Assembly: GCF_023702715.1 (NCBI RefSeq)
Contig: NZ_CP098480.1
Coordinates: 2,976,001 to 3,040,000, forward strand
Reading direction: 5' to 3'
From: Acinetobacter sp. C32I
GTDB taxonomy: Bacteria > Pseudomonadota > Gammaproteobacteria > Pseudomonadales > Moraxellaceae
DNA length: 64,000 nucleotides
This document shows positions 54,126 through 63,107 of the stretch, piece after piece. How positions within the stretch are numbered: position 1 is the first letter of the stretch; every line of letters starts with the position of its first letter. The notes under the pieces are model-generated. The model did not search any database. It was not told the DNA's origin and saw only the letters and a list, made by a program, of their open reading frames with translations. Position numbers and translations under genes: made by a program.

Positions 54126-54824
54126 ATGTTAAAAAAAATTGGGATGTTCTCATTATTGAGCTGTATGTCAGCGATGAGTTTTGCCAACGTAGACAGCTTA
54201 AAAAGCAATTTAAATAAGCAATATCCCAATATCCAAGTCAGCAACATCCAACCTACAGAAATGACTGGTTTATATAGTGCCAGTCTGGATAATCAAATTA
54301 TTTATTTGGATGAAAGTGCACAACACATGTTTGTGGGTTCTATGGTACGCCTAAAAGATCAAAAGAACCTGACCAAGGATTTAGTGATCCAACAAAATTC
54401 GATTGACTGGAAACAACTGCCTTTTAAGGATGCGATTAAAACGGTTAAAGGCAATGGTAAGCGTGAGTTAGCGGTATTTTCGGACCCAAATTGTTCATAT
54501 TGCAAAAAATTAGAAGCTGAACTGGACAAGCTGACTGATGTGACGATTTATACCTTTATCTATGCTTTAAAACCACAATCGATCGCGGTGTCAAAATCGG
54601 TTTGGTGTGATGCCAATCCAGCCTATGCATGGAAAAACTTGATACAAAAGAATCTGCAACCGAAAGAAAAAAGTTGTGCCAACCCGATTGAGCGTAACCT
54701 TGAACTCGGTCGTAAACTTGCTGTGGATGCCACGCCAACCTTGATTTTCTCAAATGGTTTGAAAATGGTCGGTGGACGCAGTGCTGAAGAAATTCAGATG
54801 ATTTGGAAAGAGCTTGGACTCTAA
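54126..54824 (+). CDS. dsbC: DsbC-type periplasmic disulfide isomerase
   Basis: A 232-residue exported protein. Signal peptide about 1-20 (MLKKIGMFSLLSCMSAMSFA), a short dimerisation domain, then a thioredoxin-fold domain with the active-site CXXC in FSDPNCSYCKKLEAEL (about 118-133) and a cis-Pro loop VDATPTLIFSNG. The second Cys pair typical of DsbC is present (WCDAN...KSCAN). It reshuffles wrong disulfides in the periplasm. The frame is open from a GTG at 54117; the ATG at 54126 is the better start. Confidence 0.9.
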   Translation: MLKKIGMFSLLSCMSAMSFANVDSLKSNLNKQYPNIQVSNIQPTEMTGLYSASLDNQIIYLDESAQHMFVGSMVRLKDQKNLTKDLVIQQNSIDWKQLPFKDAIKTVKGNGKRELAVFSDPNCSYCKKLEAELDKLTDVTIYTFIYALKPQSIAVSKSVWCDANPAYAWKNLIQKNLQPKEKSCANPIERNLELGRKLAVDATPTLIFSNGLKMVGGRSAEEIQMIWKELGL

Positions 54825-54827
54825 TGA

Positions 54828-54870
54828 AAAAGCTCCCCAATCATCGTTTAAAATGAATGGGGAGCCTTCT
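54828..54870 (-). terminator. Terminator of the GlsB-type gene
   Basis: GGCTCCCCA / TGGGGAGCT pair (54832-54839 with 54858-54865), followed by five T on the minus strand. Confidence 0.8.
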
Positions 54871-54878
54871 GAAGGTAT

Positions 54879-55130
54879 TTAACTTTTTTTGGTGATGAGT
54901 TTATAAAGGAATAAAATAATCACCGCACCCAAGACAGACGCAATAAAACCAGCTGCCGAATTTTCAGCATATAAGCCAAGTAAACGTCCACCGTAAGTAG
55001 CGAGTAATGAACCTGCGATACCCAATAAGGTCGTGACAATAAAGCCAGCTTTGTCATCACCTGGATGTATTGCGCGTGCAATTAAACCAGCAAAAAAACC
55101 AACAACAATGGCTACAATCAGAGACCACAT
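54879..55130 (-). CDS. GlsB/YeaQ/YmgE family stress-response membrane protein
   Basis: An 83-residue inner-membrane protein with three hydrophobic segments (about 3-18, 28-45, 58-78) and the family glycine pattern: IVGFFAGLIARAIHPGDDKAGF and then GAVIILFLYKLI. Also called transglycosylase-associated protein; members rise under acid and other stress but their molecular role is unclear. A clear GGAG ribosome site precedes the ATG. It is a single gene. Confidence 0.9.
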   Translation of the reverse strand: MWSLIVAIVVGFFAGLIARAIHPGDDKAGFIVTTLLGIAGSLLATYGGRLLGLYAENSAAGFIASVLGAVIILFLYKLITKKS

Positions 55131-55264
55131 TATCTTTTCTCCTTGTTTTAAAAGCGGTATTTCTTATTATCCTGCTTGATTCGAGCCTACTTTGTCTGTA
55201 GTGGATTGCCTATTTATGTCGTATTTTTGTGCATTCTTTAGCAGGCTTTGTTTAATCATACAGC

Positions 55265-55292
55265 ATAAAAAAGGCGCCCTAAGGCACCTCTG
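55265..55292 (-). terminator. Terminator of hpt
   Basis: AGGTGCC / GGCGCCT (55283-55289, 55271-55277) with six T on the minus strand, about 70 bases past the hpt stop. Confidence 0.75.
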
Positions 55293-55360
55293 AGTCAGCA
55301 TTATGATCAGCCCATGACAGTTGTCATCGGTACTGATGCAATGCCAGTAAGGTTGAACTA

Positions 55361-55891
55361 TTAAAGACCGATTTCACCAATAAATGGGAGGTGACGGTAC
55401 TTTTGATCGAAATCCAGACCATAACCAACAATAAAGCGATCTTCGACTTCAAAACCGAGAAATTTAACTTCTAACGGAATTTCACGGCGTGACGGCTTAC
55501 TGACCAAAGTACACAGTTCAATCGAGTTCGGGTTACGTGTTTGCAGCATTTCAACCACTTTACTTAAGGTGTTGCCCGAGTCGATAATGTCTTCCACCAC
55601 CAGCACATCTTTACCATGAATTTCACCATCCAGATCTTTCAGGATCTTGACGTCTCTTGATGAAACAGTGGTGCCATTGACGTAGCTAGAAACAGTCATA
55701 AAATCGAGTTCGTGTGGCTTTTCAATGGCACGGCATAGGTCGGCCATAAAAATAACTGAACCACGTAACAGGCCAATCAATACCAGTTCTTTATCACTTT
55801 GAGCATAGTGTGCATTGATCTTTTCGCCCAGTTCTTTGACTTTGGCTTGAATCTCTTCACTTGAAATCATAATGCGCATTGCAATGGTCAT
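55361..55891 (-). CDS. hpt: Hypoxanthine phosphoribosyltransferase
   Basis: A 176-residue purine-salvage enzyme that joins hypoxanthine (and often guanine) to PRPP. The PRPP motif is VLVVEDIIDSGNTLSKV (about 96-112); GLLRGSVIFMADL (about 40-52) is the nearby conserved loop; FIVGYGLDFDQKYRHLP closes the active site. The ATG at 55891 has AGGA upstream; in-frame codons up to 55948 are not supported. It lies close to guaD on the same strand, a second purine-salvage gene. Confidence 0.94.
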   Translation of the reverse strand: MTIAMRIMISSEEIQAKVKELGEKINAHYAQSDKELVLIGLLRGSVIFMADLCRAIEKPHELDFMTVSSYVNGTTVSSRDVKILKDLDGEIHGKDVLVVEDIIDSGNTLSKVVEMLQTRNPNSIELCTLVSKPSRREIPLEVKFLGFEVEDRFIVGYGLDFDQKYRHLPFIGEIGL

Positions 55892-55994
55892 CGGTAGATT
55901 CCTAAAACTTAAAAACGGGAAAATAAAAAAGGTGTTGACCTGCAACACCTCGAAATCTTGAGCTAATCCGCCAATTTTAAAACAAAATCACCTT

Positions 55995-56144
55995 TCATGC
56001 ACCTTTTGATGATGAAGAATATGTTTCATTTTGAGCAGATGCACGGTCACGTTTTAACAGAACAGCGCATCCAATGGCGAATATGATCCACCCAAGTTTT
56101 TGTTTATTTAAACGTTTCGCTTTGGCTGTAGGCTTTTTGTCCAT
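55995..56144 (-). CDS. Possible small membrane protein overlapping the guaD 3' end
   Basis: A 49-codon frame: MDKKPTAKAKRLNKQKLGWI..., with one hydrophobic helix (about 18-30) flanked by lysine/arginine and a polar Ser-rich tail. Its first 41 bases overlap the end of guaD in another frame. A GAGG lies somewhat far (about 12 bases) before the ATG. The composition looks protein-like, but I do not recognise it and the frame could be chance. Confidence 0.4.
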   Translation of the reverse strand: MDKKPTAKAKRLNKQKLGWIIFAIGCAVLLKRDRASAQNETYSSSSKGA

Positions 56145-57432
56145 AGATATAGGTTGCCTCAATATTTCGGTCATCGCCCATGGTGAATAAGGCGAATAGG
56201 CTGTCATCAACCGATTTTGAACGGGACTGACGCAGCTGCTGCAATGCGGTCGGTTTCAGGTTCAGTACCACAAAATCAGCTTCTTTGCCGAGATTGAAAT
56301 TACCGAGTTTGTCATCCAGATGCAAGGCTTTTGCTCCGCCTAAGGTTGCATGATAGAGCGACTCAAACGCAGACAGTTTATCACCTTGTAGCTGTTGAAC
56401 CTTGTACGCTTCATTGACGGTTTGCAATAAGCTAAACGAGGTCCCTGCCCCAACGTCGGTGCCAAGGCCGACTTTAACCTGCTGTTGCCAAGTTTTGTTC
56501 AATGGGAATAAACCGCTACCCAAGAATAGGTTTGAGGTTGGACAGAAGGCAATTGCAGAATCAGTCTCATGCATGCATTTCCATTCAGCATCTTCTAAAT
56601 GCACGCAGTGTGCGAATACCGAGCGCTGGCCAGTTAAACCATAGTGATGATAGACATCCAGATAGCTCTTTTGCTCAGGGAACAAATCTTTGACCCAAGC
56701 AATCTCATCTTTATTTTCACTCAAATGGGTATGCACATAGACATCTGGGAATTGTGCTTTGAGTTGGCTTGCTTTTTCGAGTTGTTCTGGGGTGGAGGTC
56801 GGCGCAAAACGTGGGGTAATTGCATACAGTGCACGACCTTGGCCATGCCACTTCTCAATTAATGCTTTAGAATCGTTATAGCCGCTGTCTGCGGTGTCAC
56901 ACAAGGCTTCGGGTGCATGACGATCCATCATGACTTTACCCGCGATTAAGCGCATTTGGTGCTGTGCTGCGGCCTCAAATAAGGCATCCACCGATTCAGG
57001 ATGTACCGTACAGAATACCAATGCTGTGGTGGTGCCATTTTTGAGTAGCTCATTGACAAAGAATTGCGCAATTTCTTTCGCATAGGCTTGGTCTTTGAAC
57101 TGGATTTCAGTTGGAAAGGTATAGGTGTTTAACCAGCTTAAAAGTTGCTCGCCGTAGGCCCCGACCATTTCGGTTTGTGGAAAGTGAATATGGGTATCGA
57201 TCATGCCCGGAATGATCAACTGTTCTGGATAATGCTGAATTTCAACGTTTGCAGGAAGATGGGCTTGAGCGTCGTTCCACGTGCCAAACCAGCGAATTTT
57301 GCCCTGTTCAGTGATCATGACACCATCTTCGAGATAACGCACTTGATCGGCAATTTCAGCAGCTTGGGAAACGGTTTTTTGAATATCTAAGAAGCGACCA
57401 CGAATCACCGTGATTGGAGTAGCCAAAGTCAT
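56104..57432 (-). CDS. guaD: Guanine deaminase
   Basis: A 442-residue zinc amidohydrolase that turns guanine into xanthine. Metal-site motifs: PGMIDTHIHFPQTEM (about 74-88), HTHLSEN (about 234), a later His (about 274), and GTDVGAGTSFSLLQTVNEAY (about 324) with the catalytic Asp. The typical GYGEQLL-type substrate segment (VGAYGEQLLSWLNTYTFP) is present. Together with the nearby hpt it forms a purine-salvage neighbourhood. The length is standard for the family (about 440). Confidence 0.93.
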   Translation of the reverse strand: MTLATPITVIRGRFLDIQKTVSQAAEIADQVRYLEDGVMITEQGKIRWFGTWNDAQAHLPANVEIQHYPEQLIIPGMIDTHIHFPQTEMVGAYGEQLLSWLNTYTFPTEIQFKDQAYAKEIAQFFVNELLKNGTTTALVFCTVHPESVDALFEAAAQHQMRLIAGKVMMDRHAPEALCDTADSGYNDSKALIEKWHGQGRALYAITPRFAPTSTPEQLEKASQLKAQFPDVYVHTHLSENKDEIAWVKDLFPEQKSYLDVYHHYGLTGQRSVFAHCVHLEDAEWKCMHETDSAIAFCPTSNLFLGSGLFPLNKTWQQQVKVGLGTDVGAGTSFSLLQTVNEAYKVQQLQGDKLSAFESLYHATLGGAKALHLDDKLGNFNLGKEADFVVLNLKPTALQQLRQSRSKSVDDSLFALFTMGDDRNIEATYIYGQKAYSQSETFK

Positions 57433-57571
57433 AACAACCTACAATTTTACTTTTTTCGGTTGATTGTACCTGATTTTGCCAAAGTTACTGGATTATTCGT
57501 CTAATTCGTCGGCTTAAAAGGTATATAAATGTGACTCATAATTTAAAGCAACTCAGTTTGGGGAGATCGAA

Positions 57572-58198
57572 ATGTATGTCTTATCTGGGGGAAACGCAGA
57601 GACAGAGCAAAGCAATCGAAGCAGACTATTTGATCTGATTATGCAGTCCCCTGCCTTGTATGGGATGTTGCAGCAATTGGCTCGATTACATCCTGCAGCT
57701 TATTTAAGTGCGGGTGTGCTTCGGAATACCGTATGGGCACATTTACATGGTCAAAGCTTTGACTTGAACAATTGCGATATAGATGTGATTTATCATGATG
57801 CAATGCAAACAGATGAGCGTTTGCAAAAACAATTGCAGCAAGATTTAGAGCGTATCTTTCCTGAACAACAATGGGATGTGGTGAATCAGGCCTTGGTACA
57901 TATCTGGTATCGTCAGGACAATGCAGCAAACATTCAACCCTTAGTATCGCTTGAACATGCCTTGTCGCTATGGCCAGACACAGCAACGGCGATTGCGCTC
58001 AGGTTAAACTGCGCTGGAGAACTGGAACTGATCGCACCCTTTGGCCTGCATGATTTATTTGCACTGAGATTACGTTGGAATCCGGCATTGGTCAGCTATG
58101 ACACATTTAAACAACGGCTTGAATCCAAACAGTGGTTACAACAATGGCCTAAATTGCAATTAGTTGATGATGCTCAAATAAAAAAGGGCCTTCATTGA
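57572..58198 (+). CDS. Nucleotidyltransferase family protein (NTP_transf_6 type)
   Basis: A 208-residue protein with the pattern of the small nucleotidyltransferase-fold family often shown as DUF925: YLSAGVLRNTVWAHLHG (about 46-62) then NNCDIDVIYHD (about 66-76) with the paired aspartates, and a C-terminal LHDLFALRLRWNP. Members have no settled function. It is an isolated gene, divergent from guaD, whose stop lies in the terminator shared with the TerC gene. Confidence 0.8.
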   Translation: MYVLSGGNAETEQSNRSRLFDLIMQSPALYGMLQQLARLHPAAYLSAGVLRNTVWAHLHGQSFDLNNCDIDVIYHDAMQTDERLQKQLQQDLERIFPEQQWDVVNQALVHIWYRQDNAANIQPLVSLEHALSLWPDTATAIALRLNCAGELELIAPFGLHDLFALRLRWNPALVSYDTFKQRLESKQWLQQWPKLQLVDDAQIKKGLH

Positions 58199-58208
58199 AG
58201 ACCCTTTT
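58182..58208. terminator. Bidirectional terminator between nucleotidyltransferase and TerC genes
   Basis: AAAAGGG.CTTC pairs with GAAG.CCCTTTT (58182-58208) between convergent stops. Confidence 0.78.
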
Positions 58209-58222
58209 GAGATGCTTTGCGC

Positions 58223-59179
58223 TTATTGCACTTGGCGTTTGTTATGACGTAACGAGAGATAAGCGGTGATGCTCAACACCAGTACGATAAAGCCTAACGA
58301 GATCCAGATTGGCATGTGGAATACATCGAGCAATAACATTTTTGCACCAATGAACAATAAGATGATGCCCAAACCATAGGGTAAGTAATGCATTTTGCTT
58401 GCAGCACCTGCCAATAAGAAGAACATCGCACGTAAGCCCAAAATCGCCATTAAGTTTGCGGTTAACACAATGAATGGGTCACTGGTCACAGCGAAAATCG
58501 CAGGAATAGAATCCACCGCAAAAATCACATCAGACGCTTCTACCAAGATTAATACCAAGAACAAAGGTGTTGCCCATAACACACCGTTCTGACGAACGAA
58601 GAACTTATTGCCTTCTAACTGTGGGGTAATCCGCATGTGTTTGCGTAACCATTTCAGGATTTTGATATCTTCAATATTGGTGTCTTCTTCATCCTGCCCT
58701 TTTAGGAACTTAAAGCCTGTGTAGATAAGGAACGCACCGAAGATATACAGCACCCAAGAGAACTCTTGTACAAACCAAGCACCAATAAAGATAAAGATGG
58801 TTCTTAAAATGATTGCACCGAGTACGCCGTAAAGCAGGATTTTACGCTGGAATGCAGGAGGGATTGCAAAAGCCGCAAAAATCATCAGCCAGACAAAGAC
58901 GTTATCAATTGCCAGCGATTTTTCCAGTAAATAACCCGCAAAGTATTCCATGGTTTTTTGGTTGGCGATGGTTGCACCAACGGTTTGTTGTAGATACAAC
59001 CACAAACCACCACCAAAGATCATGGCAACGGTGACCCACGCAATACTCCAGTAAGCCGCTTGCCTGATGGGTACATCTTGGTTTTGTTTTTGTTTAAAGC
59101 CTAAAAAGTCGACCAGTAGCATGACCGTTACGATTCCGAAGAACGCAACGTACAGCCATAAATTACCGATAGTTTCCAT
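58223..59179 (-). CDS. TerC/Alx family manganese-related membrane protein
   Basis: A 318-residue inner-membrane protein with about nine helices. Family motifs: LEKSLAIDNVFVWLMIF (about 87-103) with the paired acidic residues, and LILVEASDVIFAVDSIPAIF (about 210-229), the second acidic site. The ATG at 59179 has GGGAG at about six bases; a GTG codon just before is also in frame. A manganese-sensing yybP-ykoY riboswitch and a terminator lie in the 5' leader, so it probably exports or handles Mn2+, like E. coli Alx. Confidence 0.9.
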   Translation of the reverse strand: METIGNLWLYVAFFGIVTVMLLVDFLGFKQKQNQDVPIRQAAYWSIAWVTVAMIFGGGLWLYLQQTVGATIANQKTMEYFAGYLLEKSLAIDNVFVWLMIFAAFAIPPAFQRKILLYGVLGAIILRTIFIFIGAWFVQEFSWVLYIFGAFLIYTGFKFLKGQDEEDTNIEDIKILKWLRKHMRITPQLEGNKFFVRQNGVLWATPLFLVLILVEASDVIFAVDSIPAIFAVTSDPFIVLTANLMAILGLRAMFFLLAGAASKMHYLPYGLGIILLFIGAKMLLLDVFHMPIWISLGFIVLVLSITAYLSLRHNKRQVQ

Positions 59180-59207
59180 CACAACTCCCTATCTGGCAAA
59201 TGGACAT

Positions 59208-59271
59208 AAAAAAACCTTGACCAGTTGCCAGATGAATTAAATAAAACATCTGTTTCAACATGATCAAGGTC
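59208..59271 (-). terminator. Riboswitch expression-platform terminator
   Basis: On the minus strand ACCTTGATCA (59261-59270) pairs with TGGTCAAGGT (59214-59223), with an inner CAGATG/CATCTG stem and T7 after it. The 5' arm also forms the end of the riboswitch aptamer, so metal binding can prevent termination. Confidence 0.82.
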
Positions 59272-59396
59272 TTGCCTACATCACGATCGTTTGTGATGCT
59301 CAGAGTCCGACTTTTTGCAAAGTGTAATGACGAAACTCTGACACCTAAATTGTTCAGTTTCACAACCTAGGCTTGGAGGAGGCTACTCCCCTTGTC
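59262..59396 (-). promoter_or_regulatory. yybP-ykoY manganese riboswitch
   Basis: On the minus strand the leader starts AAGGGGAGTAGCCTCC (near 59394), the hallmark of the yybP-ykoY aptamer, and ends with GCAAGACC (near 59275), the second conserved block. Paired segments lie in between (CAGAGT / ACTCTG). The class binds Mn2+ and usually controls Mn exporters such as the TerC protein downstream. Confidence 0.9.
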
Positions 59397-59579
59397 AAAT
59401 TCTGTTATGGATGATGACATCCAAAGATAGACATAGAATTACATAAATAATCGATTTAAGCAAACTTTGCATGCATAAATTTTAAACATTATTTTTTATC
59501 TTGGTGAGATAGGAAAATTCCTCAACTTGGATTAATTTAAACTCGAACTGCTTAGTAACGTGATGAGAATAAAAAACAG
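59397..59579. other. Leader/promoter region between TerC riboswitch and ltrA-like gene
   Basis: About 180 AT-rich bases, presumably with the promoters of both divergent genes. No clear promoter was assigned. Confidence 0.4.
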
Positions 59580-60776
59580 ATGAGTCCTGCAAAAATTCAA
59601 GATAAATCCCGAAAGGTATTAGCACCGCGTGATCCAACCGAAGCCCACCGAGCCGCGACCCCCCTAGAATTGTTATTTGACCTGATTTTTGTAGTTGCGA
59701 TTGCAACCGCAGGACAACAACTCCACCATGCGATCATTGAAGCTCATTTATGGCATGCTTTACCGACCTATGTGATGGTGTTTTTTGCCTTGTGGTGGGC
59801 ATGGATGAATTTCACCTGGTTTGCCTCAGCCTATGACAATGATGACACGCTGTATCGCTGCTTGACCTTTGTGCAAATCGTCGGCTCATTGGTGATGGCA
59901 GCGGGCATCCCTGCAGTGTTTCAAGAACATAATTTCGATGTGATCATCATTGGTTATGTGATTATGCGTTTGGCTTTAGTGACCCAATGGATTCGTGTCG
60001 CCAAGCATGATCCTGAACGAAGGGTGACGGCTTATCGCTATGCTGTTGGCATTGTCTTGGTACAGTTGGGATGGTTAATTGGAAATTTCAGCGCCATTCA
60101 TATGACGCCTTTGCTATTCCTTATTCTGGTTTTGGCTGAACTCGCTGTACCGCTATATGCCGAAAAGTATGCAGTAACACCTTGGCATCCACATCATATT
60201 GTTGAGCGTTATGCATTACTCACTATCATCGTGTTGGGAGAGTCGATTATTGGCAGTTTTGCCGCAACGCAGGAAGCTTTTTCCAATCATGATGTCAATT
60301 TCAAAGAAATCTTTTTGGTGATTGGTGGACTGTTGATGATGTTTGCCATGTGGTGGGTCTATTTTGACCGCAGTCATCATCACCATCAACGTCGTGGGGT
60401 ACAGCCTTTTTTATGGGGCTATGGTCATTTTTTTATTTTTATCAGTATTGCGGTCTTAGGCGCTGCTTTGGCAGCAGCGGTTGATGTTTCAACTCAACAT
60501 GCCCACATTTCCAGCCAAATGATGGGATGGCTGATCGCTGCCTGTCTGGCGATTTATAGCACCTATATTTGGTTGTTTTACGAGGCCTTTGATTTATCTG
60601 GATGGCGACGTTGGCTCTATCCAATCACCATTTTGATCCTTTTCACGATTCCTTTATTTTTTGCCGATATTGGTTATATCGTTTTTGCGATGGCAGTGGT
60701 TTATATCCTACGTCTTGTCATTGCTAAACTGTATTTGAACAATTGTAATGATAAGCGGATGGCTGCAAGCACATAA
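59580..60776 (+). CDS. Low-temperature requirement A (LtrA) family protein
   Basis: A 398-residue inner-membrane protein with about ten helices. The start MSPAKIQDKSRKVLAPRDPTEAHRAATPLELLFDLIFVVAIATAGQQL carries the LtrA signature TPLELLFDLIFVVA. EAHLWHALPTYVMVFFALWWAWMNFTWFAS follows, and a His-rich loop SHHHHQRRGV occurs near 265. The family was named after a Listeria cold-growth gene, but its function is unknown. It is a single gene, divergent from the TerC leader. Confidence 0.85.
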   Translation: MSPAKIQDKSRKVLAPRDPTEAHRAATPLELLFDLIFVVAIATAGQQLHHAIIEAHLWHALPTYVMVFFALWWAWMNFTWFASAYDNDDTLYRCLTFVQIVGSLVMAAGIPAVFQEHNFDVIIIGYVIMRLALVTQWIRVAKHDPERRVTAYRYAVGIVLVQLGWLIGNFSAIHMTPLLFLILVLAELAVPLYAEKYAVTPWHPHHIVERYALLTIIVLGESIIGSFAATQEAFSNHDVNFKEIFLVIGGLLMMFAMWWVYFDRSHHHHQRRGVQPFLWGYGHFFIFISIAVLGAALAAAVDVSTQHAHISSQMMGWLIAACLAIYSTYIWLFYEAFDLSGWRRWLYPITILILFTIPLFFADIGYIVFAMAVVYILRLVIAKLYLNNCNDKRMAAST

Positions 60777-60838
60777 TCAAAGTACTGCTATCACGTAGAT
60801 TGCGAGAACAAGCGAGAAACGAGATATACGCGCTTGTT

Positions 60839-61756
60839 TTAAGCAAAGATTTTTAGAATTTCTGTGCGTAAGAATTGATGGCGTGAATTATGTTTCACCT
60901 GCTCATGCCAATACATGCCCATATTGATTTTAGGGAGCTCTATGGGCAGTGCATGAATCTTCAGATTCTCCGCATAATGTAGATGTTTGAGAATACTTTG
61001 CGGAATGGTCAAGATCGCTTTCGGATATTGAGCCAAGACTTGCAGTGCCGTTGCATAATGCTGGCAACGCAGAAAAATCTGCCGTGACAGTTGCTGCCGA
61101 TTGAGATAAATATCTTCCAGTAATAAGCCTGTGCGCCGTGACGATACCCCAATGTGCGGTGAAGATAAATACAGGGATAAATTCATGTCTTGCTGTTGGG
61201 TACAGACCACAAAATGGTCTTCCATTAGGTTTTCAAACTGTAAATGATCCTGATGCGGTTGTACCAGATCAATCACAAAATCAATTTGTTGGGCGGAGAG
61301 ATCTGCCAACATGTTTTTACGATCCAGCTTGGAACTTAGAAACTGAACATCCAGATTCAATTGGGCAAAATGATGAACCAGTTGCGGGAAAATAATCGGT
61401 TCGATTTCATCATGAATGGCAATTTTCAGGCTTTGCAGCATGTTCGGCATAAAGTCCTGCTGGGGCACTGCAATCTGTTGAATCGCCAGTAATGCCGTTT
61501 GAATCGGCTGATAAATTTGCTCGGCATAGGGTGTGGGCAGCATCTTTTGCCCGCTACGCACAAATAGATCATCTCCGAGTTGTGTGCGTAAGCGCTGTAA
61601 AGCATGGCTGACCGCAGATTGGCTGATACAGAGCAGTTGTGCGGCTTTGGAAATGCTTTTCTGCTCAAAAATGGCAATAAAAAGAGGATACAGATTGATA
61701 TCGATGCGATGAAAATGCGCCACTTCCAGTGGGTTTGTATTATGAATCTGATTCAT
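60839..61756 (-). CDS. LysR family transcriptional regulator
   Basis: A 305-residue LTTR with the helix-turn-helix at about 15-75 (LFIAIFEQKSISKAAQLLCI, SQSAVSHALQRLRTQLGDD) and an effector domain from about 105. The DNA-binding part is of the NodD/PcaR-like type (SISKAAQLL...QSAVSHALQRLR). It is divergent from the acyl-CoA dehydrogenase gene across about 105 bases and so probably controls the dehydrogenase/phosphotransferase operon. The inducer is unknown. Confidence 0.92.
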   Translation of the reverse strand: MNQIHNTNPLEVAHFHRIDINLYPLFIAIFEQKSISKAAQLLCISQSAVSHALQRLRTQLGDDLFVRSGQKMLPTPYAEQIYQPIQTALLAIQQIAVPQQDFMPNMLQSLKIAIHDEIEPIIFPQLVHHFAQLNLDVQFLSSKLDRKNMLADLSAQQIDFVIDLVQPHQDHLQFENLMEDHFVVCTQQQDMNLSLYLSSPHIGVSSRRTGLLLEDIYLNRQQLSRQIFLRCQHYATALQVLAQYPKAILTIPQSILKHLHYAENLKIHALPIELPKINMGMYWHEQVKHNSRHQFLRTEILKIFA

Positions 61757-61861
61757 AGTTTTGCATAAAATTAAATCATTTCATTCATAATAAATTTTCA
61801 CTTATGGTGATGTAAAGCAGCGAATCAATATTCGCCATATTTTACATTGAGGGAAATGATG

Positions 61862-63091
61862 ATGTTTGCATTATCTGAACGCGCACAGGACTTTATTGCA
61901 CGAACTAAAGCCTTTATTCAACAAGAAATAGAACCGATTGAAAAAGCGTTCTGGGATGAAGTGCATCATCGCAATGTTGATGGTGACTGGACCCAATGGC
62001 AATGGCCTGAACAATTACAACAATTAAAAGATAAGGCAAAAGCGGCGGGCTTATGGAATATGTTCTTACCTGATGCAGAGCTCGGTGCAGGCTTATCAGT
62101 TCAGGAATATGCACATATTGCGGAGCTGACAGGACGTAGTCTGCTCGCTCCGACCGTATTTAACTGTAATGCACCAGACAGCGGCAATATGGAAGTGTTA
62201 TGGCGTTATGGTAGCGATGAGCAAAAACAACAATGGTTGCAGCCCCTGCTCGCTGGCGAAATCCGTTCCGTATTCTGTATGACTGAACCTGCGGTGGCAT
62301 CCAGTGATGCCACCAATATGCAAGCTACGGCAGTAATTGAAGGCGATGAGATTGTCTTGAATGGACGCAAATGGTGGTCATCTGGCTTGGGTGATCCGAA
62401 TGCCAAAGTGATTATCTTTATGGCTTATACCCCAGATCCAAGCAAAGACCGTCATCATCAACATTCGATGGTACTGGTGCCGATCGACACACAAGGGGTG
62501 ACGATTGAACGGATGTTGCCTGTGTTTGGCGATTACGATGCGCCGCATGGGCATGGACAGGTTAGTTTTGATCATGTGCGTGTACCCGTCAGCAGCTTTA
62601 TTGGTGGCGCTGGGCAAGGTTTTGAAATCGCCCAAGGCCGTTTAGGACCAGGGCGGATTCACCATTGTATGCGTTGTATTGGTGCGGCAGAAAAAGCCTT
62701 GGAGCTGATGATTGATCGAGGCATGTCACGCAAAGCTTTTGGCAAAGAAATCCTGAAATTGGGTGGCAATTTAGAGCGCGTTGCAGATGCACGTGTGCAG
62801 ATCGATCAAGCGCGATTATTAACGCTATATGCCGCTTATAAGATGGATACTTTGGGCAATATGGCGGCACTGACAGAGATTTCTGCGATTAAAGTGGTGG
62901 CACCGAGCGTATTGCAACATGTGGTCGATATGGCGATCCAGATTCATGGTGGTGAAGGTGTTTCACGCGATACCCCACTGACTGCATTTTTCAATCAAGC
63001 GCGGAGTTTACGTTTGGCCGATGGACCTGATGAAGTCCATAAAGGCATGATTGCCAAATTAGAACTGAAAAAACGTGGCTATGCTCGTTGA
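61862..63091 (+). CDS. Acyl-CoA dehydrogenase family protein (ACAD10/11- and LvaC-like)
   Basis: A 409-residue flavoprotein. The N-terminal helical domain and FAD motif MTEPAVASSDATNMQ (about 136-150) are followed by NGRKWWSSGLGDPNAK. The C-terminal region holds GPGRIHHCMRCIGAAEKALEL (about 260-280), RKAFGKEI and IHGGEGVSRDTPLTAFFNQARSLRLADGPDEVHKG. This wording matches the subgroup of ACAD10/ACAD11 and LvaC. It is followed after 16 bases by a phosphotransferase gene, the usual partner in 4-hydroxyacyl-CoA breakdown. In-frame ATGs at 61856 and 61859 are alternatives. Confidence 0.88.
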   Translation: MFALSERAQDFIARTKAFIQQEIEPIEKAFWDEVHHRNVDGDWTQWQWPEQLQQLKDKAKAAGLWNMFLPDAELGAGLSVQEYAHIAELTGRSLLAPTVFNCNAPDSGNMEVLWRYGSDEQKQQWLQPLLAGEIRSVFCMTEPAVASSDATNMQATAVIEGDEIVLNGRKWWSSGLGDPNAKVIIFMAYTPDPSKDRHHQHSMVLVPIDTQGVTIERMLPVFGDYDAPHGHGQVSFDHVRVPVSSFIGGAGQGFEIAQGRLGPGRIHHCMRCIGAAEKALELMIDRGMSRKAFGKEILKLGGNLERVADARVQIDQARLLTLYAAYKMDTLGNMAALTEISAIKVVAPSVLQHVVDMAIQIHGGEGVSRDTPLTAFFNQARSLRLADGPDEVHKGMIAKLELKKRGYAR

Positions 63092-63107
63092 TAAGGAAAA
63101 TACAACA

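Noticed and set aside
57274..57287. GTTCCACGTGCCAA in guaD as a further parS site
   Set aside because: Only 11 of 14 positions match and the right arm is lost.
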